The notes: generated by a model from the sequence alone, not told the origin. A stretch of DNA of 64,000 bases from Pinguiococcus pyrenoidosus (GCA_019677205.1 JAAMXY010004291.1:86704-150703); one strand, 5' to 3'; shown: positions 9,882 to 21,546, numbered from the stretch's first letter. Translations and numbers: made by a program.

Positions 9882-12114
9882 TCACCAACGAAAGTGCTCT
9901 GAGCCGGGTTGGTCGGTCTCCAGGAAAATACTCACTGCCAAGAAGACGCCATACAACGTCGCCATGACGCCTCCCAGCGTCCTTCGTGACGTCCGGTCAG
10001 AGGAGGCACTGCCTCGCAATCCATCGTCGCACAGCGCTTACCTACTCAGCTTCCAGCCTGACAGGTAAATGGAGAGGATCACGGCGGCCACCATGCCGAG
10101 CAGCAGGAGCACCTATGTGTTTGCAGAAGACGGAAGAGAGCGGTCTCGTGATGCCTGTCCAACTCGGCGGCCTCTTTCCCTCCTTCCCAGTCCGAACCTA
10201 CCTGGGCCACGACATACTCGCTGTGAACGGTCACAGTGCTGTCGAAGTCCACGAGAACGGTCTTCATCAACCTGAGGAGATGCGAAGGCCGAGCTTTTAG
10301 CCGCGAGTCGATTCGCCACTTCCAGCGGCCGCGCCTCCTAGCGTACCAAGGAAGGGGGAGGCCTACCAAGATGTCGAACACGTTGCTTCCGATGGAAGAC
10401 GACACCGCCATGTCGCCCTCGCCAGCTCTTGCCATGTACACGCTGGACAAGGCGTCGGGAATGGAGGTGCCGGCCGCCAGGAGCGTGAGGCCCATGATGG
10501 TGTCCGAGATGCCAATGACCTGTCCAATAATGGCGGCCCACCACACCATGAAGTAGCTGAAGAGCATGATGGACACCAGGCTCATGAAGAATGTGACCAG
10601 GAAGATCTTGTCCCACTTGTCTTTCCAATACTTGGCGTTGCAGTTGGGAATGGTGAAGGCGAGCCAGACGTTGATGGGCAGCAACACCCAGTAGATGATC
10701 TGCCCCTGCAAATTATCCGGGACGTCGAAAACGCCTCCCTCTTCCTCTTCCTCTTCCCCTTCCTTTTCTTCTTCTTTCTGCTCCTCTCTCTTGGCGGTCT
10801 CGTCTGGATCCGTCTCCTGGCTTTTCTCCGCCACCTCCTGGATCGCCACTTCGTTCTGCGCGTGGTCCTGCACCCTCGGACTGCCCGGCAGCCTCGGCTT
10901 GCTGGCGACCTTGATGACCGAGTCGCGCACCTGCCCACCCATCTCGGACTTCTGGCGCAGCACAAAAGAAGCCAGCGCCTTGAGCTTGCCCGTGCCAGCG
11001 GTGAGCTGACGGAAGTTGTTCACGGCCGCCTGCGTTGCGCTCGAGAACTTCCCCAGCTTGGCGGCGCGCCAGAGCTCCTGCTTGATGGAAAACATGACAC
11101 GCGCGGTCTCGCGCACCTTCTCCGCCCGAAGCCGCGCGCGATCGTTGCACTCGGGCGACACGGCCTTACTGCGGAACAAGCGAGTGGCGGCGCCCTGCAG
11201 CGTCTCGTTGTACCTCATCACCGTCACGTAGCCCAGGTACTCCACGAACAGAATGGCAGCCTCCCAGTGCTCCACCTCCTGGTCGGCCACGAAAAGCGCC
11301 AGACATCCCAAGCCGAAGATGTAGTAGCTGCAATCCCGAAACAAGGGCCACCACGTGAGCGATAACGCCTAAAGGAAGAGAAGCGCAGCGAGTGAGCGGT
11401 GCCGGAGAAACGCAGCGGGGTCGACGGAGCTGACCGTGTTGGACGCCACGGCGCATAGACCGATCACGAACAGCACGTTGAAGACCGCGGAGCCCACGAT
11501 GGTGCCGAAGCCCACGTCGGACTCGGAGAAGAAGACACCGCAGATGGACGTGAACAGCTCCGGGGCAGAGCCGCCGGCCGCCATGAAGGTGGCGCCAGCC
11601 ACATCTGGCTTGATCTTTGTATGCCCCGCGAAGAAGGGGAAAATGGGAAGAGCGGGGTGAGCTTTCCGACCAGTATCTCTCAGTGCGTCTTATCCTGTTC
11701 AGCAGCCGGACGTACCTCCCAGTAGTCTACCATCTGCTCCAGCGCGGCGCAGAAGTACTCGTCGCACACGATGCTGAGGCCAGCGAACATGAAGAGGATG
11801 CCCAGGAGGTGGAACACGATGGTCCACTGGTTGGCGCTCTCGTTGTACGGCTTCGTGAGCAGTAGATCGGGCGGATACCCATCGTCAAAACGCGTTGGTT
11901 CCGGCGTTGGAGAATCGTCTCCGCTCAGGCTTCGCTGGCTGCCCCATGAGAGCGCAACTGCGTCGTCGAGCACATCCTCTTGGGCAGGTGCCACCCGCTC
12001 TTCCCACGCCTTTGCTGCATAGGCTCCCAAGATGAGACATCCGAAGAAGAGGCTGAAGCCGAAGAGGTTCTTCCGCCTCCGCGCAAAGCGCGTCCGCACG
12101 CATGCCATGTCCAT
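9882..12114 (-). CDS. K+-dependent Na+/Ca2+ exchanger (NCKX/SLC24 family)
   Basis: Six exons on the minus strand: 12114-11716, 11614-11435, 11368-10347, 10271-10202, 10112-10042 and 9981-9882; 613 residues, all phases consistent. An N-terminal membrane anchor is followed by the alpha-1 repeat ([20 protein letters not shown]), the NCKX-specific WWPLFRDC segment, a cytosolic loop ending in a Glu-rich stretch (about 20 acidic residues), and the alpha-2 repeat ([20 protein letters not shown], then [14 protein letters not shown]). Three closing membrane helices follow, ending GSEHFRW. The Glu in SAPELFTS and the Asp in SIPDALSS are the cation-binding acids of the family. These proteins extrude Ca2+ in exchange for Na+ with K+ co-transport; plasma-membrane or organellar location cannot be told. 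Splitting of the alpha-2/C-terminal part into tiny exons explains why it is easy to truncate in automatic gene calls. Confidence 0.93.
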
Positions 12115-13410
12115 GGTCCTTCCCCCACGTCTCCTCGACCTAGGCGGCCGCTGCTCCGCGCATGACGCCTCAGGGCAGCATTGGCAGACAGCTCTCTTTG
12201 TGTTGCTGGAACTTCAGGCCTCCAGCGAGGTTTCTTTTTTTCCGCTTGGAAAGCTTGAGACGGCCAAAGGGAGGCGCGGTGGTGAAGAGGAGGCGCTCGG
12301 CAGAAGGACTCTCCGCTCGTTACGGCATCTCCAGTCCCAGTGTACTGACTCCAGGCCTCTGCAGCGGCTTCGGGACTTCGGTCGGGTTGGGTTGGGCTTC
12401 TTCCGGCGCTTGGTATGGCCGGCCATGTCAGCTTCGGCGCCAATCCAGAGAAGTTGGATCTCGGAAATTAGCTATTCTAGGGACTTTGCACGTGTTGTAT
12501 TCCCTAGTACATACAAATGATGATGTCATATACCTCGGACGGTTCCGCGCTCAAGGGGCATTCTACGCATACGGGTGCTCTTGGCGCGGTGGCTACCGTA
12601 ACAAAGCAGCCTCTACCTCTGATGGCCTGCAGGTATGGACCAACGGTAGTGCCTGGATCCTGATTGACTCCGCGGAGCAAGAGCACAACCGATCACTTCC
12701 TTCGCGTGGTGACTTGGCGACACTGCTGCGACGTAACTAATTGGACACGAAAGCCGCCAATTCAGAGATCCTTGAATCCTGCAGATCCCTTTCCATTTCG
12801 TCGTTCGCGCCAGTGTGGTAGAGGCCCGCCGCGGACGTTTAGAGGGTTGGAAAGTAGTTCTCTTTTCTTAAGGGATTGCTCGGCGCGGTGTCCAGGACGT
12901 CTCGGGACAGGCATGCGCACTACGTCAATAGGACCACTTGCTCTGATGCGATTGATTCCCGGAAGAGCCCCTCTAGATCTTGAGCAGAGATTCAAGTTTC
13001 GCATAGAGCAAGAAGGAGACGCACGGAGACGAAGACTCTGGCTGGCTGGACGGATGTCGAACTCTACTGCCGTCTAGCAGGTGATTGAGCAGCTGCTGTT
13101 CGAGTGCTCGTGTCAGTGTTTGTTTCTGTGTGCCTGCGAAGTGTGGAGTCGTGGGATGGCGTACGTCGCTTCTACCGCGCCGTTCCGAAAGGGCGCCTCC
13201 GAGACAGCTCGTCCCTCACTATAAGACCTTTTCATCCGTTGCTTGGATTTTGTGCATGGAGGGGTTCAGAATTCGGAGACGTGAAAAAATATCGGCATCG
13301 TAATCGAAAGCTCTCGGGACGCCAAAGACAGGCAACGTCCGCTTTCAGAAGTAGTGAACAGATCTTCGTCTTCTTCCTCCTCTTATCCTTCCTCGTCATC
13401 AACAAAACAT
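12115..13410. other. 1.3-kb gap between two leftward genes
   Basis: Upstream of the exchanger and downstream of the PPR gene. Plus-strand open frames (for example 12162-12740) show no recognisable domain and are probably chance. It may include the exchanger promoter and PPR 3' UTR. Confidence 0.4.
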
Positions 13411-15135
13411 CTAGAGCTCCGCCGAGCGGATCCTCTCTGCGGCATCATTGGCAGAGATGCCGAGGAAATCCAGGCTGCGCTGAATGAGATCGCTGTTGTC
13501 CACAGCATCGTCCCGGCGGAGTGCCTCCACGAGCAGCTGGGAGATGAGAGGCCTGCGGTCCTCGTCGACGTCAATTTGAGCGTCGATCATCAGGTTCGCT
13601 ACCTTGATCGCCGAAGCGCACGCGTCTTCTTCCTCTGGATCTACACAGCAGGCTTCCAGAGCCGCCATCAGACACGGAGTGTTTGGCGTGGTGTCCCGCG
13701 CCAACATTCTACTCAACAGTTCCGAGGCCACGATGGACACCTTGTCCCTCGCAGCCGCGGCAATGACGGTACCAAATGTGACGACATTCGGCGACACATC
13801 GTCCGCGTCATCCATCTCCTGCAAGGTGCGGATGGCGCCTCGCCAGTCACCGCGCTGGGCATACTGGTCGAGCATGATGTTGTAGGTCACCACGTCAAAG
13901 CTGATCTTGTTCGCCTGCATTTCAGACAGCAACTGCTGCGTCTCTTCCATCATCTCCTCGCGCAGCGCCGCGTGGAGGCAGCTGTTGTAGGTCTTCCTCG
14001 GTGCCGGCTCATCCCCAGTCAGGGCCTTCAGCTCTGCAAACAGCTCCAGAGCCTTCTGCCCTTTGCCAGCGCGCCCACACGCAGTGATGGCGAAGTGATA
14101 ATCGTCAACGCTGGCCTTGTCCCCGATGGTCTCTAGGAGGCGCGTCGCGATGCGCCAGTGGCGCATGGATACCACATCGGACCGGAAACGCCCATCTCCG
14201 TCCTGGCCAAGGCACCGCAGGGCCGCCTTCATGTCTGGCACACTCAACCGGATGCCCCGGCCCCACGCTTCCTCCACGAGCTCGTGGACTTTCTCGGGAT
14301 TGCGGCACCGACTGGCCGCAAGCACAGCACGGCCCCAATTGGACGGTGGCATGTCGGACTTCTGCGCGTCGTTCATGGCCTCGAACGCCGCCAGAGCCGC
14401 CTCCGGCCGTCCAGCCCGCAGCAAGGTCTGCAACAGCATCGAGTACGTGTCCCCTCCCGGGCGGATCCCATCGACCTTGAGCAAGCGCATGGCGGTGCCC
14501 GCGATCTGCGCGAGGCTCTCCGAGTCGAGCTCGCGGTTCTGGGCAGCCGCCCTCAGCACGCTGACATAGTTCCGCTCAATCCGGGGGATGGACACTTCCC
14601 GCATCAGGTCCATGATACGCAGCGCATCCAAGGGCGCCGCATCACGGGCGCACGCCTCCACGGCCATGCCGTACAGCGGCGTGAGGGGGTGCAGATCAGC
14701 ACCCTCGTCCTCGACGAAGAAGAAGCCCTGGAGCATATCTTGCGGCGGCATCTCGCGCAGGACCTGCGACACCTTCAGGGCGAACGGGCCCGAGGGCGCC
14801 CTCTGGCAGGCCCGCAGCACGGACTCGAAGGCCGCACCGTCCGGCTCGCCCCCTTTCTTCACGATCTGCTTGAATTTCCGGAACACGATGTGGTGTGGGA
14901 CCTTGGAGCTGAGGCTCACCAGCTCCGTCTGCAGCTCGATGATCTCATCCCGGGTGGCCAGCGCTTGCATGGTGGTGCCTCGCTCTTCCGCCGCGCCACC
15001 GACCGGCTTCTGGAGGCTGTGGCTCCCGAAGGAGGTCTGCAGGCCCTCGAACCCGCGAGGATTCCTCCGTTGGAAGGCTTCAATCCCGCCCAGCAGGAGC
15101 AGCACCAAGGCCTGCATCTTGCCCTTGAGCGCCAT
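13411..15135 (-). CDS. Plastid-targeted pentatricopeptide repeat (PPR) protein
   Basis: Single exon, 574 residues with the start at ATG 15135. The N-terminus is MALKGKMQALVLLLLGGIEA, then FQRRNPRG: a signal peptide with Phe at the likely cleavage site, followed by an Arg-rich transit-like stretch. This is the bipartite pattern used for import into complex plastids. The rest is helical repeats; clear PPR units include YNSCLHAALREEMMEETQQL, VVTYNIMLDQYAQRGDWRGA and NVVTFGTVIAAAARDKVSIV, with others near residues 120-330. PPR proteins bind single-stranded organellar RNA base by base and act in processing, stability or translation; the target here is unknown. No DYW or SMR domain is present. An ATG seven codons upstream (15156) is possible but would put charged and neutral residues before the hydrophobic core. 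Confidence 0.85.
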   Translation of the reverse strand: MALKGKMQALVLLLLGGIEAFQRRNPRGFEGLQTSFGSHSLQKPVGGAAEERGTTMQALATRDEIIELQTELVSLSSKVPHHIVFRKFKQIVKKGGEPDGAAFESVLRACQRAPSGPFALKVSQVLREMPPQDMLQGFFFVEDEGADLHPLTPLYGMAVEACARDAAPLDALRIMDLMREVSIPRIERNYVSVLRAAAQNRELDSESLAQIAGTAMRLLKVDGIRPGGDTYSMLLQTLLRAGRPEAALAAFEAMNDAQKSDMPPSNWGRAVLAASRCRNPEKVHELVEEAWGRGIRLSVPDMKAALRCLGQDGDGRFRSDVVSMRHWRIATRLLETIGDKASVDDYHFAITACGRAGKGQKALELFAELKALTGDEPAPRKTYNSCLHAALREEMMEETQQLLSEMQANKISFDVVTYNIMLDQYAQRGDWRGAIRTLQEMDDADDVSPNVVTFGTVIAAAARDKVSIVASELLSRMLARDTTPNTPCLMAALEACCVDPEEEDACASAIKVANLMIDAQIDVDEDRRPLISQLLVEALRRDDAVDNSDLIQRSLDFLGISANDAAERIRSAEL

Positions 15136-15739
15136 GCTGCTACCCGGTCCTTGCAAGACGTCTCCGGCGCCTCAGAAGGTAATCGTGCGCGACGAAGACC
15201 TTGACGAAGGGGTGGACGAAGCCTGCGTTCGTCGATGATCCAGCACAAATCGAGGACTGACATGTCGCAGAAAAGCCACCTCAGTCCGGGACGGAGCTGG
15301 CACACAAAGAACGTCTTTTCAATTGTGTTGTGTGCCGTTTGCGGATCGTCTTCCATAGATCATTAAGTGGAAGGGTGATGATGGCTGCTAACTTTGCTCA
15401 AGCGACAGACTCCAATGATCCAATGGAAACTAGAAAGAGAAGTTAAGAGTGACTTCTGAACCAATCGGAGCTGTTGAACAAATACCGGTAGTTTCCAGAT
15501 ATCGAACTGTCACACAACAGTTCATCACAGTCAAGAGGGGATCTGTGATATGTGCGGTTGGCGGTTGGATCTGTCGATGGAACGAAATGATCTCTTTCAC
15601 GACGCTTCCTCCGTCGCTGCACACCACTACATCACCGTCTTTTGTTGTCGTCTTCCCTTTTCGCCTCGGCAAAGGTCCTGTTGCCCCGGGGGGGGCCGGC
15701 TTTCCCCCTTTATGGTACCCGGTATCCATACTCCCCGCC
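15136..15739. other. Intergenic between two leftward genes
   Basis: PPR promoter side and TPR gene 3' side. CCAAT-like elements occur near 15423-15466. A run of G at about 15690 is the only other visible feature; no gene seen. Confidence 0.45.
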
Positions 15740-16899
15740 TCATGCCGACGAATCGCTGCCGTAGCCTTGATCCACGAGCGAAGCCTTCGATCGCTTTCGT
15801 GTCGTCCTCTTGCCGCTTCTCTCTGTGGTCAAGGGCTTCGGATTGCCCTCCTCCTCTTTCCCCGTCACCTTCGCAGAGCCCCCCGCTTCTTCCGTCGCCG
15901 ACGCCGTCTGAGAGCATACCACCAGCGGGTGCCGCTGAGCGGGTCGTTCAGTGCGCCTCGGAGCATGCCTTGCGGTGCCCCGATCCGTCCCTTTGAACGC
16001 ACCCGGAGGCTGCCTACTTCTGCTTGGATTTGCGGGCGCGGGCCGCTTCTGCACCGCGTCTGACGCGTCTTCTTCGTCCCGCCTGGCGCTATCTGATGCC
16101 GCGATCCCCTCTTCGCTGTGCTCGGCGCCGTGAAGCTGCGTCTCCGGGCTCGCTGCGCTGGACGGCTTGAGAAAGCGGTCTTTCCAGGGATCCGGATCAA
16201 TGCTGTCCAGCAGCACGTCCCCGCGCTCTATTGCCATGCGCTCTCGCACGATCTCGTAGTATCTACGCGCGGTCTCGCATTGGGGATCCCGCGCCAGCGC
16301 GGCCTCCAAGTCGTTCAGCGCTGCGATGTAGTTCCTGGCGTTCGCCAGTGCGGCCGCCCTCCCCACGAGGGCATCCACGTGGTTCGGATAGATGCTCAGC
16401 GCGTAGTCATAGTGCTTGATCGCCTCCCCGAGATGCCCCTGCCTTGCCCGCTCGACCCCCTTGTGGACTTGCTCCGCCGCCCACTCGAGATTCTGCTCGA
16501 TGCGGATGGAGTCGAAGAACCACTCGCCCTCTTGCTCCACGCCGGGGTCCACCGGCGGGCCGAAAGGACTCGGATCCGGGCCTGACGCATCCAGATCTGT
16601 GCAAAGGAAGTGCCGATCCGCGCAGGCTCCTGACTCCTCCAGCATCGCCTCGAAGCCGCCGGGCTGCCAGTATCCAGGCAAGCTCAGCAGCGCCGCGGCG
16701 CTGGCAGGGTTCATGTCTCCCAACCTGCAGACGCGTTGAGACAGGAACCGTGAGCCCTGGACGCCTTGGGGGGGGAGTGGGGAGAGGAGATCGGAGCTCA
16801 CCGCAGCACAGGAGGCCGCTCCCGGTGGCGCTGCGGCCTCGGCGCGGCCGTCGCGGCCGCGCCGGCCGGCCGGCAGCTCATGGCCGCATTCGCCGCCAT
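15740..16899 (-). CDS. TPR protein, TTC14-like
   Basis: Exons 16899-16802 and 16724-15740 with a 77-nt intron; 360 residues. After an Ala/Pro/Arg-rich start, the middle carries two or three tetratricopeptide repeats: EQVHKGVERARQGHLGEAIK, HYDYALSIYPNHVDALVGRA, NYIAALNDLEAALARDPQCE. The order and the following ARRYYEIVRERMAIERG resemble metazoan TTC14, an RNA-associated TPR protein with a basic Ser/Lys tail. The C-terminal ~140 residues are charged, Ser/Arg/Lys-rich and apparently disordered, ending GYGSDSSA. Function is not established for the family; nuclear RNA metabolism is a guess from the tail. The intron contains a G/C homopolymer run. Divergent from RPB5. Confidence 0.75.
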
Positions 16900-17628
16900 G
16901 GCGACAAGGTCGCCCAGAGGCATCTGCATCGCATCCGGCGCTTTTTCAAGTTGCAGCGCGGGCGCCGCCGCAGGACGCGGACGGGCAGACAGACGGAGGG
17001 AATCCGGGAATCCGGGAACGCGCAGCTTCAGAGTGGGGCAAATCCCGAGATTGTCCTATTACATGGCTCGATAGACGACCGGCGTCCGCGATGGGTGTAG
17101 CGCGGATTCTCGACGGCGCGGTGGCCCAATGCGGTGGCGCCACCTTGGTGAAGTTGACAGCCGGAAAAGTACAAGTCGGTACTTTACTCGGTCGCCCTGC
17201 TTACGTATGCGAGGCTGGAATCCCGCGGCAACCTCGGACGCTTGGGGTTCCTTGCCTCCGGTTGGCTCCTTGGCCATGAAGCTCGTCCACGTGTCGCCGA
17301 GAAGGCCATAGGCCATTGGCCAGCGTGGCGGAGCAGCATCGCACCAAAACCAAAACCTGAAACCCTGCAAACCTAAAAACCTGAAACCCTGCAACCAGCA
17401 ACCAGCAACGGAGCGGAGATCCAGATCGAGATCCATGGATCGAGATCGAGAAGCCCAGTCTCTGGCATCGAAATCGAACACCAACCTGAGGCTCCGGCGA
17501 GCTTCGGAGCTTCCCGGCGCTTGCAGCGCGCAGGCCGAAGGCGAGGCGGCGAGGCAGGCCATTTCTCGACCAGGGCCGCCCCAGTGGCAAATTCGTGGCT
17601 GTGGCGTGGTGGCTGCGCCGGAGAGAGG
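16900..17628. other. Intergenic, divergent promoter (TPR gene / RPB5)
   Basis: A bidirectional upstream region containing a CCATTGGCC element near 17316 and a duplicated AC-rich 18-mer at 17353-17394. No gene recognised. Confidence 0.5.
17352..17395. repeat. Direct repeat of an 18-mer with AAACCCT cores
   Basis: AAACCTGAAACCCTGCAA occurs twice, 24 nt apart, in the RPB5 upstream region. The AAACCCT core matches the plant-type telomere unit, but only two degenerate copies exist, so a telomeric origin is not supported. Confidence 0.6.
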
Positions 17629-18350
17629 ATGGACGCGTCCAGGGACAATCGCGACGATCTGTCGCGCATGTACCGCGCGCGAAAGACCATGCTCAAGATG
17701 ATGAAGGCGCGGGGCTACGCTGTGGATTTTGAGGAGGGCGAGGCGGACCAGACCACCTGGAGCTTGGAGCAGTTCTTGCAGCACTTCGGCGACGATGTGT
17801 CCCGGAGGCAGCTCGACTTCGTGTCCGGCAAGCCGGACGACGAGGAGGATACCATCTACGTCGGCTTCCACGAAGAAGACAAGAAAGTGTCCAAGAGCAC
17901 GATCTTGGAGTACGTGCAGAAGATGCAGGAACTGAAGGTGCGCGGCTCCGACGACGCAAACGATGCGCGGCGGAAGCAGCGTCTGACGACAGGCTCCGCG
18001 CTGCGCAGGTGAAAGCTGGCGTTCTCGTCAGCGTTGGGGATCTGAGCACGCAGGGGCGGGACGTGATTCGAGAGCTTGCCAGGACCGACTTCAGCTTAGA
18101 CCACTTCAAGGAGGAAGACGTGCTCATCGACATTACCGAGCACCGCCTCGTGCCGGAGCACATCGTCCTGAGCACGAAGGAGAAGAAGCAGCTTCTGGAC
18201 CGGTACAAGCTGAAGCTAGAGCAGCTGCCGCGGATCCTGCCCGAAGATCCGGTCGCGAGATATCTTGGCCTGAAGCGCTTCCAGGTGGTCAAGATCATCC
18301 GGCCCTCGGAGACTGCAGGTCGCTACGTCACATATAGAGTCTGCTTGTAG
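17629..18350 (+). CDS. RPB5: RNA polymerases I/II/III subunit RPB5 (ABC27)
   Basis: Exons 17629-17937 and 18009-18350 (71-nt intron); 216 residues, the usual length. The N-terminal jaw domain begins [20 protein letters not shown] and includes [13 protein letters not shown] and [20 protein letters not shown] across the splice. The C-terminal assembly domain is highly conserved: LINITEH-type [17 protein letters not shown] region (here [18 protein letters not shown]), [39 protein letters not shown]5 is shared by RNA polymerases I, II and III and forms part of the downstream jaw. The ATG chosen aligns with the family start; reading further upstream would add an unrelated Arg/Gly-rich stretch. RPB12, another shared subunit, lies 8 kb away. 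Confidence 0.96.
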
Positions 18351-18708
18351 ATCCCTCGAAGCAGCGGTGGAACGGATGATGGAGGCAAGCGCAGTGGTGG
18401 GTCGGTGACGATCGGCGGAAGCCGCGGCGACTGGTCATTCGCAGCTTGGCCGGCGCGGCTCCTGGCACGCATTTGGCACGAAGCGGATATGTAAAGCATT
18501 GCTTCGCGCAAAGTGCTCCCTCCTTCAGGCCATGATGGACTCTAGCAGGATATCATCTGTCCACCCTTCTCGTCTGAAGTCCCTCCGTGCGCTGTGCTCC
18601 GTGCCTGAGGCGTGAGGCATACAAGCCTGTGCAATGCTTGTCCTACCTAAAGAATGCTGCACACATGCAACCTACACAATCTCCGGCTGCCCCCTACTGT
18701 TCGTCTCC
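18351..18708. other. Intergenic between convergent 3' ends
   Basis: Separates RPB5 from the acyltransferase; presumably 3' UTRs. Nothing else seen. Confidence 0.5.
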
Positions 18709-20371
18709 TCACCAGATTTCGAGATCGACAGCCTGGCGGGACGGATCGTAAGTCCATGGGAGGCGCATCCGGCAGATTCGACGGGCCTACCTCGTCGCCG
18801 TAGAATGCCTCCTTGTGGCGGTTGTAGAAGGCTATGAGATGGTCTATGTACATCTGGTGATACTTATCAACATCCTCAGGGGCGGGCTTCTCAATCTTGG
18901 GCAGCTCGAGGGGAGCTCCGACAACAATTTCGATCGGCACGCGCTTTGGCAGCAAGGGCAAGCGCGGGTCTCCGTAGGGTACAATGGCGGGAATGCCCAC
19001 GCTGTTGAGCTTGAAGCGAAAATCGTAGTTTCCCTGGGGGAAGAGAAAGCAAAGCATGCTTGAGAATGCCGCGCAGACCTGCATCTCGTTGTTCTCCCGC
19101 CGTGGGCAATACCTGGACGTTGTCGAAGGACTTGCGCTCGCCGAAGGAAAAAGCCGGCGTCAAGCTGTAGCCAAACTGCAGCGCGTACTTGACAAAGCCC
19201 TTGCGCGACTTCAGGAACACTCGATCAACGTCTGGCGAGTGCAGCGTTGCGTCTTCGAATCCGCCAGGGATGAGCGCGATGCTCTTCCCCTGCTTCATGA
19301 AGCTCAGGACGGCGTCCTTCGAAACACTTCCTGGCCTCCCTGCAGCGGAGAAAGCGTCCCCATAAGTGCGCTGCAGCTTCCACGAAGAAGGCCCTCAGCC
19401 TCACCTAGCACTCGCGTGAAGAGTCGGAAAAATGGAGTAAGGAAGAGGGCGCTAGAGAAGCAGAAGTAGACGTGCTTCAGCTCGTCCATGAGGAACAGCT
19501 GGCCCCATCCGAGGCAGAAGATGCCGTGCGGATGCGAGCAGAGGACCGTGGGTTTCCCTTCGTCTGCACATGAGCTTGTTAGAGCAGCCGCACTTGTCCA
19601 AAAACAGCCTTGAGCAAGGCCAAAGAGCTCAAAGGGCTCACGCACCCAACGGTTTCTCCAGCACGACCCGGGCGCTCTTGAAGTACCGAGGGTTCGTTTC
19701 TCGAAACCACTGTCTGAGGCCTTCCAGCCGGGGTATGACGTCATCTGGCGCGTAGGCAGCTACCACGGCAGCCACGAGGATGGTGAAGAGCAAGTAGCGG
19801 CCCGAGCGATAGAGAGCAAAAAGAATCAGCGGAGCTAGCAGGCTCGCAACCCACATGGCGATGTAGATGAGGACGCCAACGCTGCTGGAGATTGGCGTTG
19901 CATCGTCTTCGCCCACGTCAAGGATGACGCTGAACTCGTCCTTCGGCGCCGAAGGCCTTGGCGGCGTCTGCACGGCGTCATCATAGTCCGCCGACGTGAT
20001 CTCGACAGGCTCCTCCTGCGTGGACAGGTCAAGTATGACGGGGTGAGCCCCTCTTACGTATTCACGATTCTCAGCCAGGGTCCTTCCGAGTCTCAAGGCC
20101 TCTGAGCGCAGGCGAGTCGAGTCGCTCACTCTTCGGCAGCCATGCAAGGCCTTTTCGCCGCGCTATTCTGCAATCCTCGCTGCCGGCAGCTGCCGCTTCG
20201 CAGCTGATGCAGGATGACGAGCCATGCGGGCGAAAAAGGCGATTCTCCACTTCCACCCGCTTCCAAACCGCACAGCAAAGGATATGCACCGCAGACGATC
20301 TCCATGCAGAAGCTTACATCGACGGCAGCAGCCTCGCGGGTGCTCTTCTTGTGGAACGGAGACAAAAACAT
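18709..20371 (-). CDS. Type-2 diacylglycerol acyltransferase (DGAT2 family)
   Basis: Six exons: 20371-20318, 20162-19646, 19563-19405, 19339-19113, 19033-18791 and 18732-18709; 407 residues in phase. After ~90 hydrophilic residues there are two adjacent membrane segments (VGVLIYIAMWVASLLAPLIL; RYLLFTILVAAVVAAYAPDD). The catalytic block has VLCSHPHGIFCLGWG (HPHG box), then GKSIALIPGGFEDATLHSPD, KSRKGFVKYALQFGYSLTPA, SFGERKSFDNVQ and a C-terminus ending EAVDLEIW, matching the VLEI(N/W)-type end of DGAT2. The enzyme acylates diacylglycerol to triacylglycerol at the ER and lipid droplets; a related monoacylglycerol or wax acyltransferase cannot be excluded. The first exon (ATG 20371) is the least certain part: it was chosen because a good GTAAGC donor at 20317 joins in phase to the acceptor at 20163. 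Confidence 0.88.
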
Positions 20372-20867
20372 AGGAACGCCTGAGGGACGTGGAGCCCCGT
20401 GAGGATCGCTGATGTGTGGACAGGGCACAGGCACTGTCTGCGCGTCCTTTGCAGCCTGTGTTGAGCAGACGTTCCGGGGAGGTCCGCGGGCTGCGTGCGC
20501 GGCACTTTGAAGAGCTTGGGTGAGAACTTCGCGGGAAACCACGGCAGTTGCCTGATCTACGGGTTCACAAGGGAAGCTGAGATCAGCAAAATTTTCAAGA
20601 TACAACTCGCTAGCATTGACTATCCTGGCTGTGACAGCATAGCATCCTGCTTCAAAGGCCGTTAATCCAGATATAAAATATTACGGTTGAATATCATATT
20701 ATATTATCAAGAATATATATTGAAAATGTATGAAAATGATAAGTGAACCAGATGAAGCGTTTCCAGCAAACCAAGGTTTGCGCGCCCAAGTCTCAGACCG
20801 CCGGACTCGCGCAGCGCCGCTTTCATCGAGGAGTTTCCGGTTCCGGCGCTCTTGAGCCTTGCGTACC
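20372..20867. other. Intergenic, divergent promoter (DGAT2 / NDUFA2-like)
   Basis: A bidirectional upstream region dominated by an AT-rich island at 20664-20745. The minus-strand frame upstream of 20371 is open to about 20680 but has no ATG, so it is not called as coding. Confidence 0.5.
20664..20745. promoter_or_regulatory. AT-rich island in a divergent promoter
   Basis: About 80 nt almost entirely A/T, embedded in GC-rich sequence, about 120 nt before the NDUFA2-like start and 290 nt before the acyltransferase start. A nucleosome-depleted promoter element is inferred from position and composition only. Confidence 0.4.
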
Positions 20868-21546
20868 ATGGCGTGGCGCAACAAGGTCCGCCAGGTGGCG
20901 AATGCGGTCCGATTCTGCTACAGCATGGAGTGAGTGCCCGCAGCTCCCTGTGCGCTCGAGCGCGTTTCGCTGCGTGACGCTCTAACTTGTTTTGCAAGGC
21001 ACCCGAGCGGCGCAGCGCTCAGCGCCTTCGTAGATCAGGAGTATTGGATGCTCAAGATGTTCAACCCGCAGATGCGCTTCCCGAATCGCCATCCCAACGA
21101 GGGACAGGACATAGGTACTTGCGGCAATTGCGCTCAAGGTCTCCACGAGTGCTCGCCCCACGTGACGTGAGCTTCTCTTGGACTTCTTTTCGCCGTGGCT
21201 CCAGATCCGTACCTGCTCTTCCACACCGACCAGGGAGATCACAAGGTGGATGTGAAGGGCCTCAGGTACGACCGAAGGCTGCGATGGCCGAGCTTTGGAT
21301 CACGCAGCTGATGCTTCTGGTCCCTGTGGCAGTGATGTGGAGATCCTGGCAAAGTTCAAGGAGATGGTGGAGTCCTTGCCGCCATTGAATTACATTGATG
21401 ACGATCTGCCTCCGCCGATCATCGATGGAATCGAACAGCAGGTGCGTTGCGCAGAAGTGCAGGTAATGCTTGGGTCCTGGGCTGACCCAGTCCCACCTGG
21501 ATTCCCTCGACCACAGTCCTATCGTCTCTGGGGTGGATCCATCTAA
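20868..21546 (+). CDS. Complex I accessory subunit NDUFA2/B8-like
   Basis: Five exons: 20868-20929, 20999-21114, 21205-21265, 21333-21441 and 21517-21546; 125 residues, phases consistent. The start MAWRNKVRQVANAVRFCYSM, then HPSGAALSAFVDQEYWMLKM and FNPQMRFPNRH, follows plant NDUFA2 (MAWRG..., ...FVEKNY..LK..NP..PILIRE). Then comes LSDVEILAKFKEMVESLP, as in the end of that family. NDUFA2 is a thioredoxin-fold accessory subunit of the mitochondrial complex I matrix arm; the same fold occurs in mitochondrial ribosomal protein L43/S25. Exon 5 was selected because it closes in phase after only ten codons (ending LWGGSI). The ~25 C-terminal residues (DDDLPPPIIDGIEQQ...) extend beyond the usual family end. 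Confidence 0.72.

Noticed and set aside
12162-12740. 192-codon plus-strand open frame in the 1.3-kb gap
   Set aside because: No domain, mixed composition and no supporting splice or start context; probably chance.
17352-17395. Interstitial telomere
   Set aside because: Only two AAACCCT cores inside an 18-mer duplication; no array.
20372-20605. N-terminal extension of the acyltransferase beyond ATG 20371
   Set aside because: The frame is open but contains no ATG, and the residues show no targeting or conserved feature.
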